From: Eutrophocola salsuginis
GTDB taxonomy: Bacteria > Pseudomonadota > Gammaproteobacteria > Pseudomonadales > Pseudohongiellaceae
Length of the DNA stretch: 64,000 nucleotides
Direction: 5' to 3'
Assembly (NCBI GenBank): GCA_038147195.1
Contig: JAYQTB010000004.1
Coordinates: forward strand, 2,108,001 to 2,172,000
Below are positions 53,732 to 62,892 of this stretch, in pieces. Under the pieces are notes generated by a model. It worked only from the letters and a program-made list of their open reading frames with translations, was not told the origin of the DNA and made no database searches. Position numbers and translations under genes: made by a program. Positions within the stretch are counted from its first letter, which is position 1; each line of letters starts with the position of its first letter.

Positions 53732-54565
53732 TCAACCTGCCTGCAATTGCCGACAGCGTCGTGCAAAATCTGCCTGCTTATCCTCCAAGTCGTTGATTCC
53801 TGCTAGCGCTAGGTCCAGCTGCGCATTGGCCTGCTGGTACAACGTCATGTCGCGGGCATTCGCTTCCTGCAACCGATCCGCCACGAGAGGTTCGAGTTCG
53901 TCAAGCAGGGTGCGGGCACTTTCCACCACATCCTGGTCGGGGTCGGCCGCGCTGATATTATGGCGCACGTAAGCCAGGTCTAGTTCCGGAAATACCGGTT
54001 TCAGGCGGTCTTCAATGACCAGCATAGATTCATCGAAGCGTTCGACAATGGCAAAACACGCGCGGTTTCTGGCCAGATATTCGCAAGCCAGTGTGAATTT
54101 GTGCGCCATGTTGTCCGGCGACGGACCTTCCCCGGACAGGAAGATTGCATGGATGTCGCGGATGGTGGCTGGTGAGCCTTCCTGCATGTACCAGTCGACG
54201 TATGCATTGAGATCTAGTTCCTTTGCGCGGCGGGCACCTCCCTCGTCGACGCCGGTCTGCTGTCTCTCGAAACGATACACCGACCACACGCGGGCTAGAG
54301 GGTGACGCAGGAAAAATACAGGGTGCAGTTGAATCCTGTCAGTACTCTTTATACGAAAATGTAGGGAGTGGGATGACAGTGCACGCACACCGGGGTGGCT
54401 GTGGAGATACTCGAGCAGGTAGTTATTTTTGCCCTGGAGAAATCTGGCATCCTCGCGGTGGTCAGTAAAGGCTTCCCCAAAACTGCGGCCCAGGGAGAAA
54501 TCGAACGTAGTGCCTGCATTCTTGAAGATGTGTGCATGGACAAGGACGTGCCGTACACTTCTCAT
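53732..54565 (-). CDS. Sulfotransferase family protein
   Basis: The 277 residues have the PAPS 5'-phosphosulfate loop HIFKNAGTTF at residues 12-21, the 3'-phosphate motif FFLRHPLARVWSVYRF at about 84-99, and FAIVERFDESM typical of Sulfotransfer_2-type enzymes. It would transfer sulfate from PAPS to an unknown acceptor, possibly a surface glycan, and produce PAP, the CysQ substrate. Its start overlaps the cyaY stop by four bases, which is an unusual partner. Confidence 0.8.
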   Translation of the reverse strand: MRSVRHVLVHAHIFKNAGTTFDFSLGRSFGEAFTDHREDARFLQGKNNYLLEYLHSHPGVRALSSHSLHFRIKSTDRIQLHPVFFLRHPLARVWSVYRFERQQTGVDEGGARRAKELDLNAYVDWYMQEGSPATIRDIHAIFLSGEGPSPDNMAHKFTLACEYLARNRACFAIVERFDESMLVIEDRLKPVFPELDLAYVRHNISAADPDQDVVESARTLLDELEPLVADRLQEANARDMTLYQQANAQLDLALAGINDLEDKQADFARRCRQLQAG

Positions 54566-54876
54566 AAAAAGTCGATATCAGCTTTGCCCTGGATCTTGCA
54601 GATATGACCCAGTTTATCGGCCAGTGTTTCTCCGTCCGCATCGCATACCCATGCGCCTGGTGTCATGTCGAAGTGGAAGCCGCCGGATTTCGCCGCCACC
54701 CACAACTGCCGAGTGGCAGACTGCCGGGTTATGATGATGGAAGAACCGTCCGGGCATGTAAGAGTCAGGATATCGTTCACCGTCTCGTAATCTAGTTCGG
54801 CGCCGCTGTTTTCCACGGCGTCCTCGATGGCCATCAGTGTTTGTTCGTAGCGTATAGAGAAATCGAGGTCACTCAT
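54562..54876 (-). CDS. cyaY: Frataxin-like iron donor CyaY
   Basis: CyaY binds iron and modulates IscS in iron-sulfur assembly. The 104 residues begin MSDLDFSIRYEQTLMAIEDA and include LTLTCPDGSSIIITRQSATR and QLWVAAKSGGFHFDM, matching the frataxin fold. The ATG at 54876 is preferred over an upstream in-frame start that adds 11 non-homologous residues. It overlaps a sulfotransferase gene and is divergent from lptM-lysA, as I recall for Pseudomonas. Confidence 0.94.
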   Translation of the reverse strand: MSDLDFSIRYEQTLMAIEDAVENSGAELDYETVNDILTLTCPDGSSIIITRQSATRQLWVAAKSGGFHFDMTPGAWVCDADGETLADKLGHICKIQGKADIDFL

Positions 54877-54961
54877 GATGGAACCGGCTTTAGCTGGAGA
54901 GGCTGACAAGTATATCGGCCTGGGCAGCCCGACTCTACAGCGAACCTGAACTGCATCACGA

Positions 54962-54991
54962 TTGGTTGACTAGGTGAGAAACCAGTATAAT
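54962..54991 (+). promoter_or_regulatory. Probable promoter of lptM-lysA-dapF
   Basis: A perfect TATAAT (54986-54991) is preceded by TTGGTT at an 18-base spacing. It ends 34 bases before the lptM start. Confidence 0.5.
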
Positions 54992-55025
54992 TGTAACTTC
55001 TTCTACTAACTGGACCGTACGGGCG

Positions 55026-55130
55026 ATGAAAAAACTGCTGCCACTTCTTATTTTCAGCCTGTGCGTGCTGGCAGGATGCGGTCAAAAAGGGCCCCTGGTC
55101 CAACCCCCGTCCGCCACGATCAGCAAGTAG
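55026..55130 (+). CDS. lptM: Small LPS-assembly lipoprotein LptM (YifL)
   Basis: The gene encodes 34 residues: a lipoprotein signal (KKLLPLLIFSLCVLAGC) with lipobox LAGC, then the family motif CGQKGPL and a short Pro-rich tail. LptM assists oxidative maturation of the LptD translocon in E. coli. It sits directly upstream of lysA, the usual context. Confidence 0.88.
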   Translation: MKKLLPLLIFSLCVLAGCGQKGPLVQPPSATISK

Positions 55131-55163
55131 CCATCACCCGACCCAAGGGAGCCGCCTGCGGGC

Positions 55164-56411
55164 ATGGAACACTTTCACTACCTCGATAATCAGCTCACAG
55201 CTGAAGCAGTGCCCCTGACCCGGATTGCCGAACAATTTGGCACACCCTGCTTTGTTTATTCAAGAGCGGCGTTGGAACAAAACTTTCTAGCTTACAAAGA
55301 GGCCCTTGCCGGCTGCGAACACTTGGTCTGCTATGCCGTGAAAGCCAATTCCAACCTGGCCGTCCTGAGAGTGCTGGCGAAACTGGGCAGTGGTTTCGAT
55401 ATCGTCTCTGGCGGCGAGCTTGCCCGCGTGCTGGCTGCCGGTGGCGACCCGGGAAAGGTGATCTTTTCCGGTGTTGGCAAAACCCGCGAGGAAATGTGGG
55501 CGGCACTGGAAGCCGGCATCCACTGTTTCAATGTCGAGTCATTCCTGGAACTAGAACGTCTCGATGCGCTGGCACGTGAAAGAGGCGTTTGCGCCCCAGT
55601 GTCCCTGCGTGTGAATCCCGATGTAGATGCCAAGACTCACCCCTATATCTCTACTGGACTAAAACAGAACAAGTTTGGCGTATCCATGGATGCCGCCCGC
55701 GAACTCTACCGCAAGGCTACCGAGATGGAAGGCATCGAGATCATAGGTGTGGATAGCCACATAGGTTCACAGCTTACCAGCAAGACTCCCTTCCTCGATG
55801 CCCTCGACCGGATCCTGATGCTCGTGGATGAACTTGCCGAGGCAGGCATCACCATCCGCCACCTAGATATCGGCGGCGGCCTGGGGGTGAAATACCGTGA
55901 CGAGACGCCGCCGGCACCCGGCGAGCTTATCACCGCAGTGCGTGAGAAACTGGCGGGGCGCAAGCTGACACTGGTCCTCGAACCTGGTCGTTCCATCTGC
56001 GCCAATGCCGGCGTAATGCTCACCCGCGTGGACAATATCAAGACCAATGGTGATCACCGTTTCGCGATCGTCGACGCCGCCATGAATGACATCATCCGCC
56101 CGGCCCTGTACCAGGCGTGGATGGATATCGTACCAGTTAGTTCGAATAATGCCGCACCCACCCTGACTTACGACATCGTCGGTCCTGTGTGTGAGTCTGG
56201 GGATTTCCTGGCCCGCGACCGCGACCTTGCCATTGCCAATGGCGACCTGCTTGCCGTGTGTTCGGCAGGCGCTTACTGTTTCGCCATGAGCTCCAACTAC
56301 AACACCCGCAACCGGGCGCCGGAAATCCTGGTGGACGGCGAGATCGTACACCTGGCCAGGCGCCGGGAAACATTCCAGGACCAGCTAAGCCTGGAAACCC
56401 CGCTGGATTAA
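55164..56411 (+). CDS. lysA: Diaminopimelate decarboxylase LysA
   Basis: LysA decarboxylates meso-diaminopimelate to lysine with PLP. The 415-residue fold-type III enzyme has the PLP lysine in VCYAVKANSNLAVL, substrate loop DSHIGSQL, glycine loop LDIGGGLGVKY, EPGRSICANAG, and catalytic CESGDFLARDR. dapF follows after three bases. Confidence 0.97.
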   Translation: MEHFHYLDNQLTAEAVPLTRIAEQFGTPCFVYSRAALEQNFLAYKEALAGCEHLVCYAVKANSNLAVLRVLAKLGSGFDIVSGGELARVLAAGGDPGKVIFSGVGKTREEMWAALEAGIHCFNVESFLELERLDALARERGVCAPVSLRVNPDVDAKTHPYISTGLKQNKFGVSMDAARELYRKATEMEGIEIIGVDSHIGSQLTSKTPFLDALDRILMLVDELAEAGITIRHLDIGGGLGVKYRDETPPAPGELITAVREKLAGRKLTLVLEPGRSICANAGVMLTRVDNIKTNGDHRFAIVDAAMNDIIRPALYQAWMDIVPVSSNNAAPTLTYDIVGPVCESGDFLARDRDLAIANGDLLAVCSAGAYCFAMSSNYNTRNRAPEILVDGEIVHLARRRETFQDQLSLETPLD

Positions 56412-56414
56412 GCC

Positions 56415-57254
56415 ATGCAGCTACGATTCACTAAAATGCATGGCCTGGGTAACGACTTCGTCGTGATGGACGGTGTTAGTGAAACCATCAGCCTGACCCC
56501 GGAACAGATCCGCGCAATCGGCAACCGCCATACCGGAGTCGGTTTCGACCAGCTGCTCATCGTGGCACCGGCGACAAAGCCAGGGCACGATTTTGCTTAC
56601 CTGGTCTACAACACTGACGGCTCCCAGGCAGAAAACTGCGGCAATGGTTCCCGCTGCATGATCAGCTTCATCAAGAGCCGCGGCCTCAGCGACAAGGATA
56701 AATACACATTGGAGCTGGTCAACGGTACTCTGCATTGCCAGGCCAACAGCAACGGTACGGTCACCGTAAACATGGGTGCCCCAGTATTCAGCCCGGTCGG
56801 CATCCCGTTTCTGGTAGACAATGAACAGCCAACCTACTCCCTAACATTACCTACTGGTGACACCATAGAGCTATCCGTACTGGGCATGAGCAACCCCCAT
56901 GCCGTACTGGTTGTGCCCGATGTCGATCTCGCCCAGGTCAGGGAGTGGGGTCCGCTAATCGAAAACCACAAAAAATTTCCCAACCGTGTGAATGCCGGCT
57001 TCATGCAGGTAATTAATGTGGGTACAATCCGGCTCAGGGTCTTTGAACGTGGTGCAGGTGAAACTCTGGCTTGTGGTACAGGCGCCTGTGCTGCGGTGGT
57101 CGCTGGTATTCGCCTGGGCCTGCTGGCCAACACCGTGGATGTGCAGCTGCCTCTGGGCACCTTGCAAATCAACTGGGAAGGTAACGGGTCACCCGTCTAC
57201 AAGACAGGCCCGGCCACGACTGTTTTCGATGGCATCATAGAAATCGACGGGTAA
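56415..57254 (+). CDS. dapF: Diaminopimelate epimerase DapF
   Basis: DapF converts LL- to meso-diaminopimelate through two catalytic cysteines, seen in ENCGNGSRCM and LACGTGACAAV. The 279-residue protein starts MQLRFTKMHGLGNDFVVMDG. It supplies the substrate of LysA, encoded immediately upstream, and feeds peptidoglycan synthesis. Confidence 0.97.
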   Translation: MQLRFTKMHGLGNDFVVMDGVSETISLTPEQIRAIGNRHTGVGFDQLLIVAPATKPGHDFAYLVYNTDGSQAENCGNGSRCMISFIKSRGLSDKDKYTLELVNGTLHCQANSNGTVTVNMGAPVFSPVGIPFLVDNEQPTYSLTLPTGDTIELSVLGMSNPHAVLVVPDVDLAQVREWGPLIENHKKFPNRVNAGFMQVINVGTIRLRVFERGAGETLACGTGACAAVVAGIRLGLLANTVDVQLPLGTLQINWEGNGSPVYKTGPATTVFDGIIEIDG

Positions 57255-57287
57255 ATAACAATATATAAACGATCTATAAAGGGAAAC

Positions 57288-58010
57288 ATGAAGCCAGGTC
57301 CCAGCAATCTTGATGTGATAGAGCCCCTCAATGACGATACGGTTAGCAAGTACCTGATCGAAAATCCCGAATTCTTCGACCGCAAGGCCGACCTGCTGCT
57401 GGCTCTGACCATTCCCCACGAAAGCGGCTCTGCCATTTCCCTGCTGGAGCGCCAGGTTGCCCTGTTCCGCGAACGCAACCGGGAATTGCAGAACAACATC
57501 AACGAATTCATTTTCAATGCCGAGGAAAACGATGCCCTGTTTGAAAAAACACGCATGGTCATCCTGGAACTGTTGAAGACGAACAACTTGGCGACCCTTT
57601 CCGACGCGGTGGATGATACTCTGAGGGCCGAGTTCGCTGCCCATGCCAGCCGGCTTTTTTTCATCACCAAGGACGGCAAGGACATGGATGATTTCGGTGT
57701 CCGCACACTGGATATCACACCAGCCCGCGAAACCCTCGGTAAGCTGTTCGACAAGAAGCGCACCTTCTGCTGTGAACTGGCCCCGGAACAGGCGAGACTA
57801 TTATTTCCCGACACCAAGAAGGAAATCCAGTCCGCCGCGGTTATCCCTGTGCACCTGGTAGAAGCGCTGCGCGAGGAAAAAGGCATCGGAATGCCCATCC
57901 TGATCATCGGCAGCGACAAGCACAATCACTTCAATTCCAGCCAGGACACCCTGTTTCTGGACTTCATCGGCGAGATTCTGGCAGCCCATATCACGCGATT
58001 GGAAGCGTAA
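57288..58010 (+). CDS. DUF484 family protein (YigA-like)
   Basis: The 240 residues show DDTVSKYLIENPEFFDRKAD at the start, a coiled-coil segment (LLERQVALFRERNRELQNNI) and a GAF-like C-terminal domain ending DFIGEILAAHITRLEA. This is the DUF484 protein usually found between dapF and xerC. Its function is unknown. Here xerC does not follow; a glycosyltransferase gene does. Confidence 0.9.
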   Translation: MKPGPSNLDVIEPLNDDTVSKYLIENPEFFDRKADLLLALTIPHESGSAISLLERQVALFRERNRELQNNINEFIFNAEENDALFEKTRMVILELLKTNNLATLSDAVDDTLRAEFAAHASRLFFITKDGKDMDDFGVRTLDITPARETLGKLFDKKRTFCCELAPEQARLLFPDTKKEIQSAAVIPVHLVEALREEKGIGMPILIIGSDKHNHFNSSQDTLFLDFIGEILAAHITRLEA

Positions 58011-58036
58011 GCTAGCCACTAGTTGTCCAAACCGGC

Positions 58037-61000
58037 ATGAGTATCAATCCCCTCGTCTCTGTCTTGATCCGCACTAAAGACAGGAAAGCTCTTCTGCAGG
58101 AAGCGCTAGCTTCCGTCCTCGGGCAGACCTGGCCCAATGTCGAGGTCATTATCGTCAATGACGGCGGCGAGGATTTCTCTGCTGCTGTCGTTACACTCTG
58201 CAAAGAATCTTTACCCGCTCGTAGTGCTATCCGCTGGCTGAATAACGACGGCGACCATGGCCGCTCACACGCCGCCAATTTGGCCCTGAGTGAGGCTACC
58301 GGCGAGTATTGCCTGTTACTCGACGACGATGACACACTCGACCCTCCCCACCTAGCCAACCTTATAACAGCACTGCAGGCGCACCCGGAACATGCCGCCG
58401 CTTACAGTGCAGTCCGAACCGTCTCGGGTGACGTCGTTTCGGACACGCCCATTTTCGGCGAGCCCTGGGACCCTGTAAGGCTGATGATAGAGAATTACAT
58501 CCCGATCCACGCCGTCCTCTTCCGGCGTTCGCTGGTGGTGGTGACGGAAGGCTGCCGGTTCGACCCTGCCTTTAACCGCTACGAAGATTGGGACTTCTGG
58601 CTGCAGGTGGCGCAGCAACACAGCATGCTATTCGTGAACGAATGCACCGCCACCTACCGCGTGGATTCGGCCAGCGGTTTCGGCGCCAAGAAAAACCTTG
58701 AAGCCGACATCGCGCGCTACCGCATAGCGTTGTACCGCAAATGGCTGCCGCGCTGGAGCGATGCCGGCATCCTCACCCTCATTGACCGCAGCCGTGCATT
58801 TCCGCGCCTGGCTGTCCAGCAGAACCAGATCAATCATCTTAATAAACAGCTCGATCAACGCCAATCAAATCTCATAAATCTTGAGAAGCAATACAAAAAT
58901 CTGGAGAAGCAATACAAAAATCTGGAGAAGCAATACAAAAATCTGGAGAAGCAATACAAAAAATTGACAGAGCAGTATCAGGAAAAAGACGCACAGGCCG
59001 AAGCCGAAATTGCTGCACGTCATCGTATAGAGATTACTCTGGTCGAAACGCAGAACGAAGTTGCGTTCTATCGCACTGTTTCGAAGTCAATGCGCGAAGA
59101 GCTCGATATCGTTTACCAAAGCAGGAGCTGGAAACTGACGCGCCCGCTGCGTGCATTGACGAGATTGCGCTGGCACTGGCAACGGCAAGGGTTTCGCGGC
59201 ATCATCGGCCGGCTCACGATCAAACTAGCCGAAAGACGCAACCGTTTCTTGGAGATGAAGCAGGAATTGCCGATCGCGCGTAAATATACTCCTCTTGCAT
59301 TCCCGACCTACACTTCACCGAAGTTCAGCATCGTCATACCCGTCTACAACCAGCACCTTTATACCTTCCATTGCCTGAAAAGCATTCTTACCCACCTGGG
59401 GGAAGACGCTGTGGAGATCATAGTTGTGGACGATCAGTCCACAGACAAGACGCAAAAGATGCTTGCCGGCATCAGAGGCATCACGGTCATCCGCAACGAG
59501 AAGAACGCCGGCTTCATCCGCTCCTGCAACGCCGGGGCCGCCGCTGCCAGTGGTGAATTCCTCGTCCTACTCAACAACGACACCGAGGTCAAGGAAGATT
59601 GGCTCGGCGCCATGTGCAGGACCTTCTCCGATTTCCCCGATTCCGGCATGGTCGGCGCCCGCCTGGTCTATGCCAACGGCACGCTGCAGGAGGCGGGCGG
59701 TCTGGTTTGGCAGGATGGCAGCGCCTGGAACTTTGGCCGTAATGATGATCCCAACAAACCCGAGTATGCCTATTGCCGCCGGGCCGATTACTGCTCCGGC
59801 GCCTGCCTGATGATTCGCCGCACTGACTTTAATACGCTCGGTGGTTTCGATGAGCACTACCTGCCGGCCTATTACGAAGATACGGACCTCGCCTTCCGCG
59901 TACGCCAATCGGGCAAGCAGGTCTACTACCAGCCGGCCGCCACCATCATTCACTTCGAGGGCATTACGTCAGGCACCGACACGCAGGGCGGCATAAAAAG
60001 ATACCAGGAAGTGAATTTCGGCAAGTTCTTCGAACGCTGGCGGGATGTACTGGCGCACCACCGTCCCAATGGCGAGTTGCCGCTTTTGGAAAAGGAGCGT
60101 CACGTCAATAGGCGCATACTGGTGATTGATGCCCGTGTGCTCATGCCCGACCACGATTCCGGCTCTCTGCGTATGTTCAATATCCTGCGCATCCTTCAAC
60201 GTCTGGATTACAAGGTGACCTTCCTGCCCGCCAACCGGCACTTCCATGAATCCTATACACCGCAGATGCAGGCACTGGGAATCGAGTGCCAGTACGCGCC
60301 ATACGTGGATTCAGTGCGAGGCTACCTGGAGAAATTTGGAGCGCATTTCGACGCGGTGATCCTGAGCCGCGCCGATTATGCGGAAAAATACATCGACGAC
60401 GTCAAGGCCTGCTGCCCGCAGGCCAAGGTGCTGTTCGATACTGTCGACCTACACTTCCTACGCGAGGAAAGGGAGGCCGAACTGACCGGCGACCCGGCTG
60501 CTCGCGAATCGGCCGCCCTGCGCAAGTCACAGGAACTGGGTGTCGCGCGCAAAGCTGACGCGACACTGGTGGTCAGCCCCGTGGAACTCGACCTGTTCCG
60601 TCTGGAAGCGCCCGACGTGGACGTCAGGCTCCTGAGCAACGTGCACGAGACCCATGAGACCAAGGGCTCCTTCGCCGAACGCAGGGACATGCTCTTTATC
60701 GGCAACTTTGAGCATCCGCCGAATACGGACTCGATGCTGTATTTCCTCGACGACATATTCCCGCGGGTGCTGGCAAAAAACCCGACATTGCGCCTGCACG
60801 TCGTTGGCAGACATGTGCCAGGCAACCTAAAGGCGCGGGCCAGCGAGAATGTCATTTTCTCTGGGTTCGTGTCGGACATCGCCCCCATGTTCGACAGTAT
60901 CCGCCTGAGCATTGCGCCACTTCGCTACGGTGCCGGCGTAAAAGGCAAGATCAATTCATCTCTCTCTTATGGCGTTCCCATGGTGGTGACATCGATAGCA

Positions 61001-61198
61001 GCAGAAGGCATGGGCCTGGTTCACGGCAAGGACATCCTCGTTGCCGACTCACCTGAAGATTTTGCTGGCGAGATACTCAGGCTCTACGAGGACGAGAAAC
61101 TCTGGATCGCACTGTCCAGCGCGGGCAAGGAAAATATCGAAAGCCACTTTTCGTTTGCATTGGCTGAACGCCAGCTGCGGGAAATACTACCCGCCTGA
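58037..61198 (+). CDS. Large three-domain glycosyltransferase (GT2-coiled coil-GT2-GT4)
   Basis: The gene encodes 1053 residues with three transferase domains. Residues about 5-255 are GT2, with VSVLIRTKDRKALLQEAL and LLLDDDDTLDP as the DxD-like site. Residues about 265-350 are a coiled coil containing four tandem NLEKQYK heptads. Residues about 430-690 are a second GT2 with FSIVIPVYNQ, VLLNNDTEVKEDW and YYEDTDLAFRV. Residues about 695-1053 are GT4/GT-B, with IGNFEHPPNTDSM and YGAGVKGKINSSLSYGVPMV. No membrane segment is evident. Such proteins usually assemble surface polysaccharide or O-antigen. It stands alone in a core region in place of xerC. Confidence 0.88.
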   Translation: MSINPLVSVLIRTKDRKALLQEALASVLGQTWPNVEVIIVNDGGEDFSAAVVTLCKESLPARSAIRWLNNDGDHGRSHAANLALSEATGEYCLLLDDDDTLDPPHLANLITALQAHPEHAAAYSAVRTVSGDVVSDTPIFGEPWDPVRLMIENYIPIHAVLFRRSLVVVTEGCRFDPAFNRYEDWDFWLQVAQQHSMLFVNECTATYRVDSASGFGAKKNLEADIARYRIALYRKWLPRWSDAGILTLIDRSRAFPRLAVQQNQINHLNKQLDQRQSNLINLEKQYKNLEKQYKNLEKQYKNLEKQYKKLTEQYQEKDAQAEAEIAARHRIEITLVETQNEVAFYRTVSKSMREELDIVYQSRSWKLTRPLRALTRLRWHWQRQGFRGIIGRLTIKLAERRNRFLEMKQELPIARKYTPLAFPTYTSPKFSIVIPVYNQHLYTFHCLKSILTHLGEDAVEIIVVDDQSTDKTQKMLAGIRGITVIRNEKNAGFIRSCNAGAAAASGEFLVLLNNDTEVKEDWLGAMCRTFSDFPDSGMVGARLVYANGTLQEAGGLVWQDGSAWNFGRNDDPNKPEYAYCRRADYCSGACLMIRRTDFNTLGGFDEHYLPAYYEDTDLAFRVRQSGKQVYYQPAATIIHFEGITSGTDTQGGIKRYQEVNFGKFFERWRDVLAHHRPNGELPLLEKERHVNRRILVIDARVLMPDHDSGSLRMFNILRILQRLDYKVTFLPANRHFHESYTPQMQALGIECQYAPYVDSVRGYLEKFGAHFDAVILSRADYAEKYIDDVKACCPQAKVLFDTVDLHFLREEREAELTGDPAARESAALRKSQELGVARKADATLVVSPVELDLFRLEAPDVDVRLLSNVHETHETKGSFAERRDMLFIGNFEHPPNTDSMLYFLDDIFPRVLAKNPTLRLHVVGRHVPGNLKARASENVIFSGFVSDIAPMFDSIRLSIAPLRYGAGVKGKINSSLSYGVPMVVTSIAAEGMGLVHGKDILVADSPEDFAGEILRLYEDEKLWIALSSAGKENIESHFSFALAERQLREILPA
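58877..58960 (+). repeat. Tandem repeat, 4 x 21 bp, in the glycosyltransferase gene
   Basis: Four near-identical copies of a 21-base unit, AATCTGGAGAAGCAATACAAA (first copy with one change), encode NLEKQYK heptads. Unit length is a multiple of three and of the heptad, so copy-number change would keep frame and coiled-coil phase. Confidence 0.95.
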
Positions 61199-61199
61199 T

Positions 61200-61775
61200 T
61201 CAGTCGCCGGGGCCTGTGCCCTGCCGGCTGCTCTTTTCTGGCAGATCGAGAGGAATGTTGTGCTCCCATTGGCCGGTTTCCACCTGTAACCAGAAAAATA
61301 CCAGCGACAGGATACCCAGACCAAGGCCGGTTACAACGCCGGTGTCAATTATGCCCCGCCAGGGTTGCGGCGTGATTCTCAGCAGCATCACCAGCCCAAA
61401 AATGGCGGAGGTTACTGCAAAGGAAACGATTTTGCGTTTGCGCGTGGCGTGGATGAATCCCATGCAGTAGACCGGGGCAAACAGTGACAGTACCGGGTGG
61501 CTGTCTTCACCCGAACGCAAGTATTTCGCCCGTGCCACCACGCGAGGTGAAAATGCACGGTGGAATCCCTTGTAGCCTTCGGCCCAGGCCATCCATACCG
61601 TGAAGGCAACCAGCACGAACCACTGTAGCAGATCCAGGGAATAGTCGGCGAGTTCCCAAATCCGAGGTGACAACCTGAGTACCGCGAACAGAAGAAATGC
61701 GATGACTCCAGTAATGCCCCAGTAAAAACCCAGCAGGCGCAATTGGTATTCCTCAGAAATTGGCAAACAAATCAA
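61200..61775 (-). CDS. Conserved hypothetical membrane protein
   Basis: The 191 residues have about four transmembrane segments (LLGFYWGITGVIAFLLFAVL, LLQWFVLVAFTVWMAWA, IVSFAVTSAIFGLVMLL and VVTGLGLGILSLVFFWLQV). A loop reads SGEDSHPVLSLFAPVYCMGF. I recognise no family. Its stop nearly touches the convergent glycosyltransferase stop. Confidence 0.6.
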   Translation of the reverse strand: MICLPISEEYQLRLLGFYWGITGVIAFLLFAVLRLSPRIWELADYSLDLLQWFVLVAFTVWMAWAEGYKGFHRAFSPRVVARAKYLRSGEDSHPVLSLFAPVYCMGFIHATRKRKIVSFAVTSAIFGLVMLLRITPQPWRGIIDTGVVTGLGLGILSLVFFWLQVETGQWEHNIPLDLPEKSSRQGTGPGD

Positions 61776-61864
61776 AGAAGCGAGTAATACTATCAGAGAA
61801 TGCCGGCATTTTGCGCCGCTCTAATTGCCACACAATCTCAAGGTTCCTGATGTCGCCTTTTTGC

Positions 61865-61870
61865 TATAAT
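61865..61870 (+). promoter_or_regulatory. Extended -10 promoter of gshB
   Basis: A perfect TATAAT preceded by TGC (extended -10) lies 29 bases before the gshB ATG. No -35 consensus is seen, as is usual for extended -10 promoters. Confidence 0.55.
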
Positions 61871-61899
61871 CGCTGAATTCGCGTCCGGGGGAGTTGTAG

Positions 61900-62856
61900 A
61901 TGACAATCAAGCTGGCAGTCGTGATGGATCCCATCAGCGGCATCAATTTCAAGAAAGACACTACCCTAGCGATGCTCAATGCAGCACAGACCCGTGGCTG
62001 GTCCCTCTTCTATATTGAACAGCGTGGCCTTTACTTGGAAAACGGCAAGGCCATGGCCCTCATGCACGACCTGACCGTGAAAATGGACCCGGCCGGCTGG
62101 TACCAGCTCAAAGAATCTCGACGGACCTCACTCGCCGAGCTAGATGTCATCCTGATGCGAAAGGATCCGCCCTTCAACCGGGAATACATTTACAGCACCT
62201 ATATTCTGGAACAGGCCGAGCGAGAGGGCGTGCTTGTGGTCAACAAGCCACAGGCACTTAGGGATTTCAATGAAAAAGTTGCTACAGTCCTGTTTCCCCA
62301 CTGCTGCACTGACGTGCTAGTTACGCGTAACAAGGAACTGCTCACCGATTTCTACAAATCCCATGGAGACGTCATTTTCAAGCCCCTCGACGGTATGGGT
62401 GGCACCGGTGTGTTTCGCATCAAGCCGGGCGACCCCAATGTCAGCGTCATCATCGAGATGCTGACGGAATATGGCAACCGCCAGATCATGGCACAGACCT
62501 TCATTCCGCAAATAACCGCCGGCGACAAGCGCATCCTGATGATCAACGGCGAATCTGTCGGTTATGCCTTGGCGCGCATCCCAGCACTCAATGAAACCCG
62601 CGGCAACCTGGCCGCCGGCGGCAGTGCCAAGGGAGTCGAGCTGTCCGACCGGGATCGCTGGATTTGCGAACAGGTCGGCCCCACCCTACGCAACCACGGG
62701 TTATATTTTGTTGGCCTGGATGTCATCGGCGACTATCTCACCGAGGTCAACGTCACCAGCCCGACCTGCGTCAGGGAGCTCGACCTCGCCTTCAATCTCG
62801 ATATTGCCGGCGACCTGATGAACTGTATAGAAGGTGAACTGCAAACCAAACGCTGA
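61900..62856 (+). CDS. gshB: Glutathione synthetase GshB
   Basis: GshB adds glycine to gamma-glutamylcysteine. The 318-residue ATP-grasp protein has LAVVMDPISGINFKKDTTLA at the start, DVILMRKDPPFNREYIY, FKPLDGMGGTGVFRI (glycine-rich ATP loop), and FVGLDVIGDYLTEVNVTSPT (metal site). A GGGGGAG ribosome binding site precedes the ATG. The order gshB, tonB-like, yqgE matches Pseudomonas PA0407-PA0405 as I recall it. Confidence 0.97.
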   Translation: MTIKLAVVMDPISGINFKKDTTLAMLNAAQTRGWSLFYIEQRGLYLENGKAMALMHDLTVKMDPAGWYQLKESRRTSLAELDVILMRKDPPFNREYIYSTYILEQAEREGVLVVNKPQALRDFNEKVATVLFPHCCTDVLVTRNKELLTDFYKSHGDVIFKPLDGMGGTGVFRIKPGDPNVSVIIEMLTEYGNRQIMAQTFIPQITAGDKRILMINGESVGYALARIPALNETRGNLAAGGSAKGVELSDRDRWICEQVGPTLRNHGLYFVGLDVIGDYLTEVNVTSPTCVRELDLAFNLDIAGDLMNCIEGELQTKR

Positions 62857-62892
62857 CACTTGTGTGTAAACGAGAACAACTGAACGGTTCTT

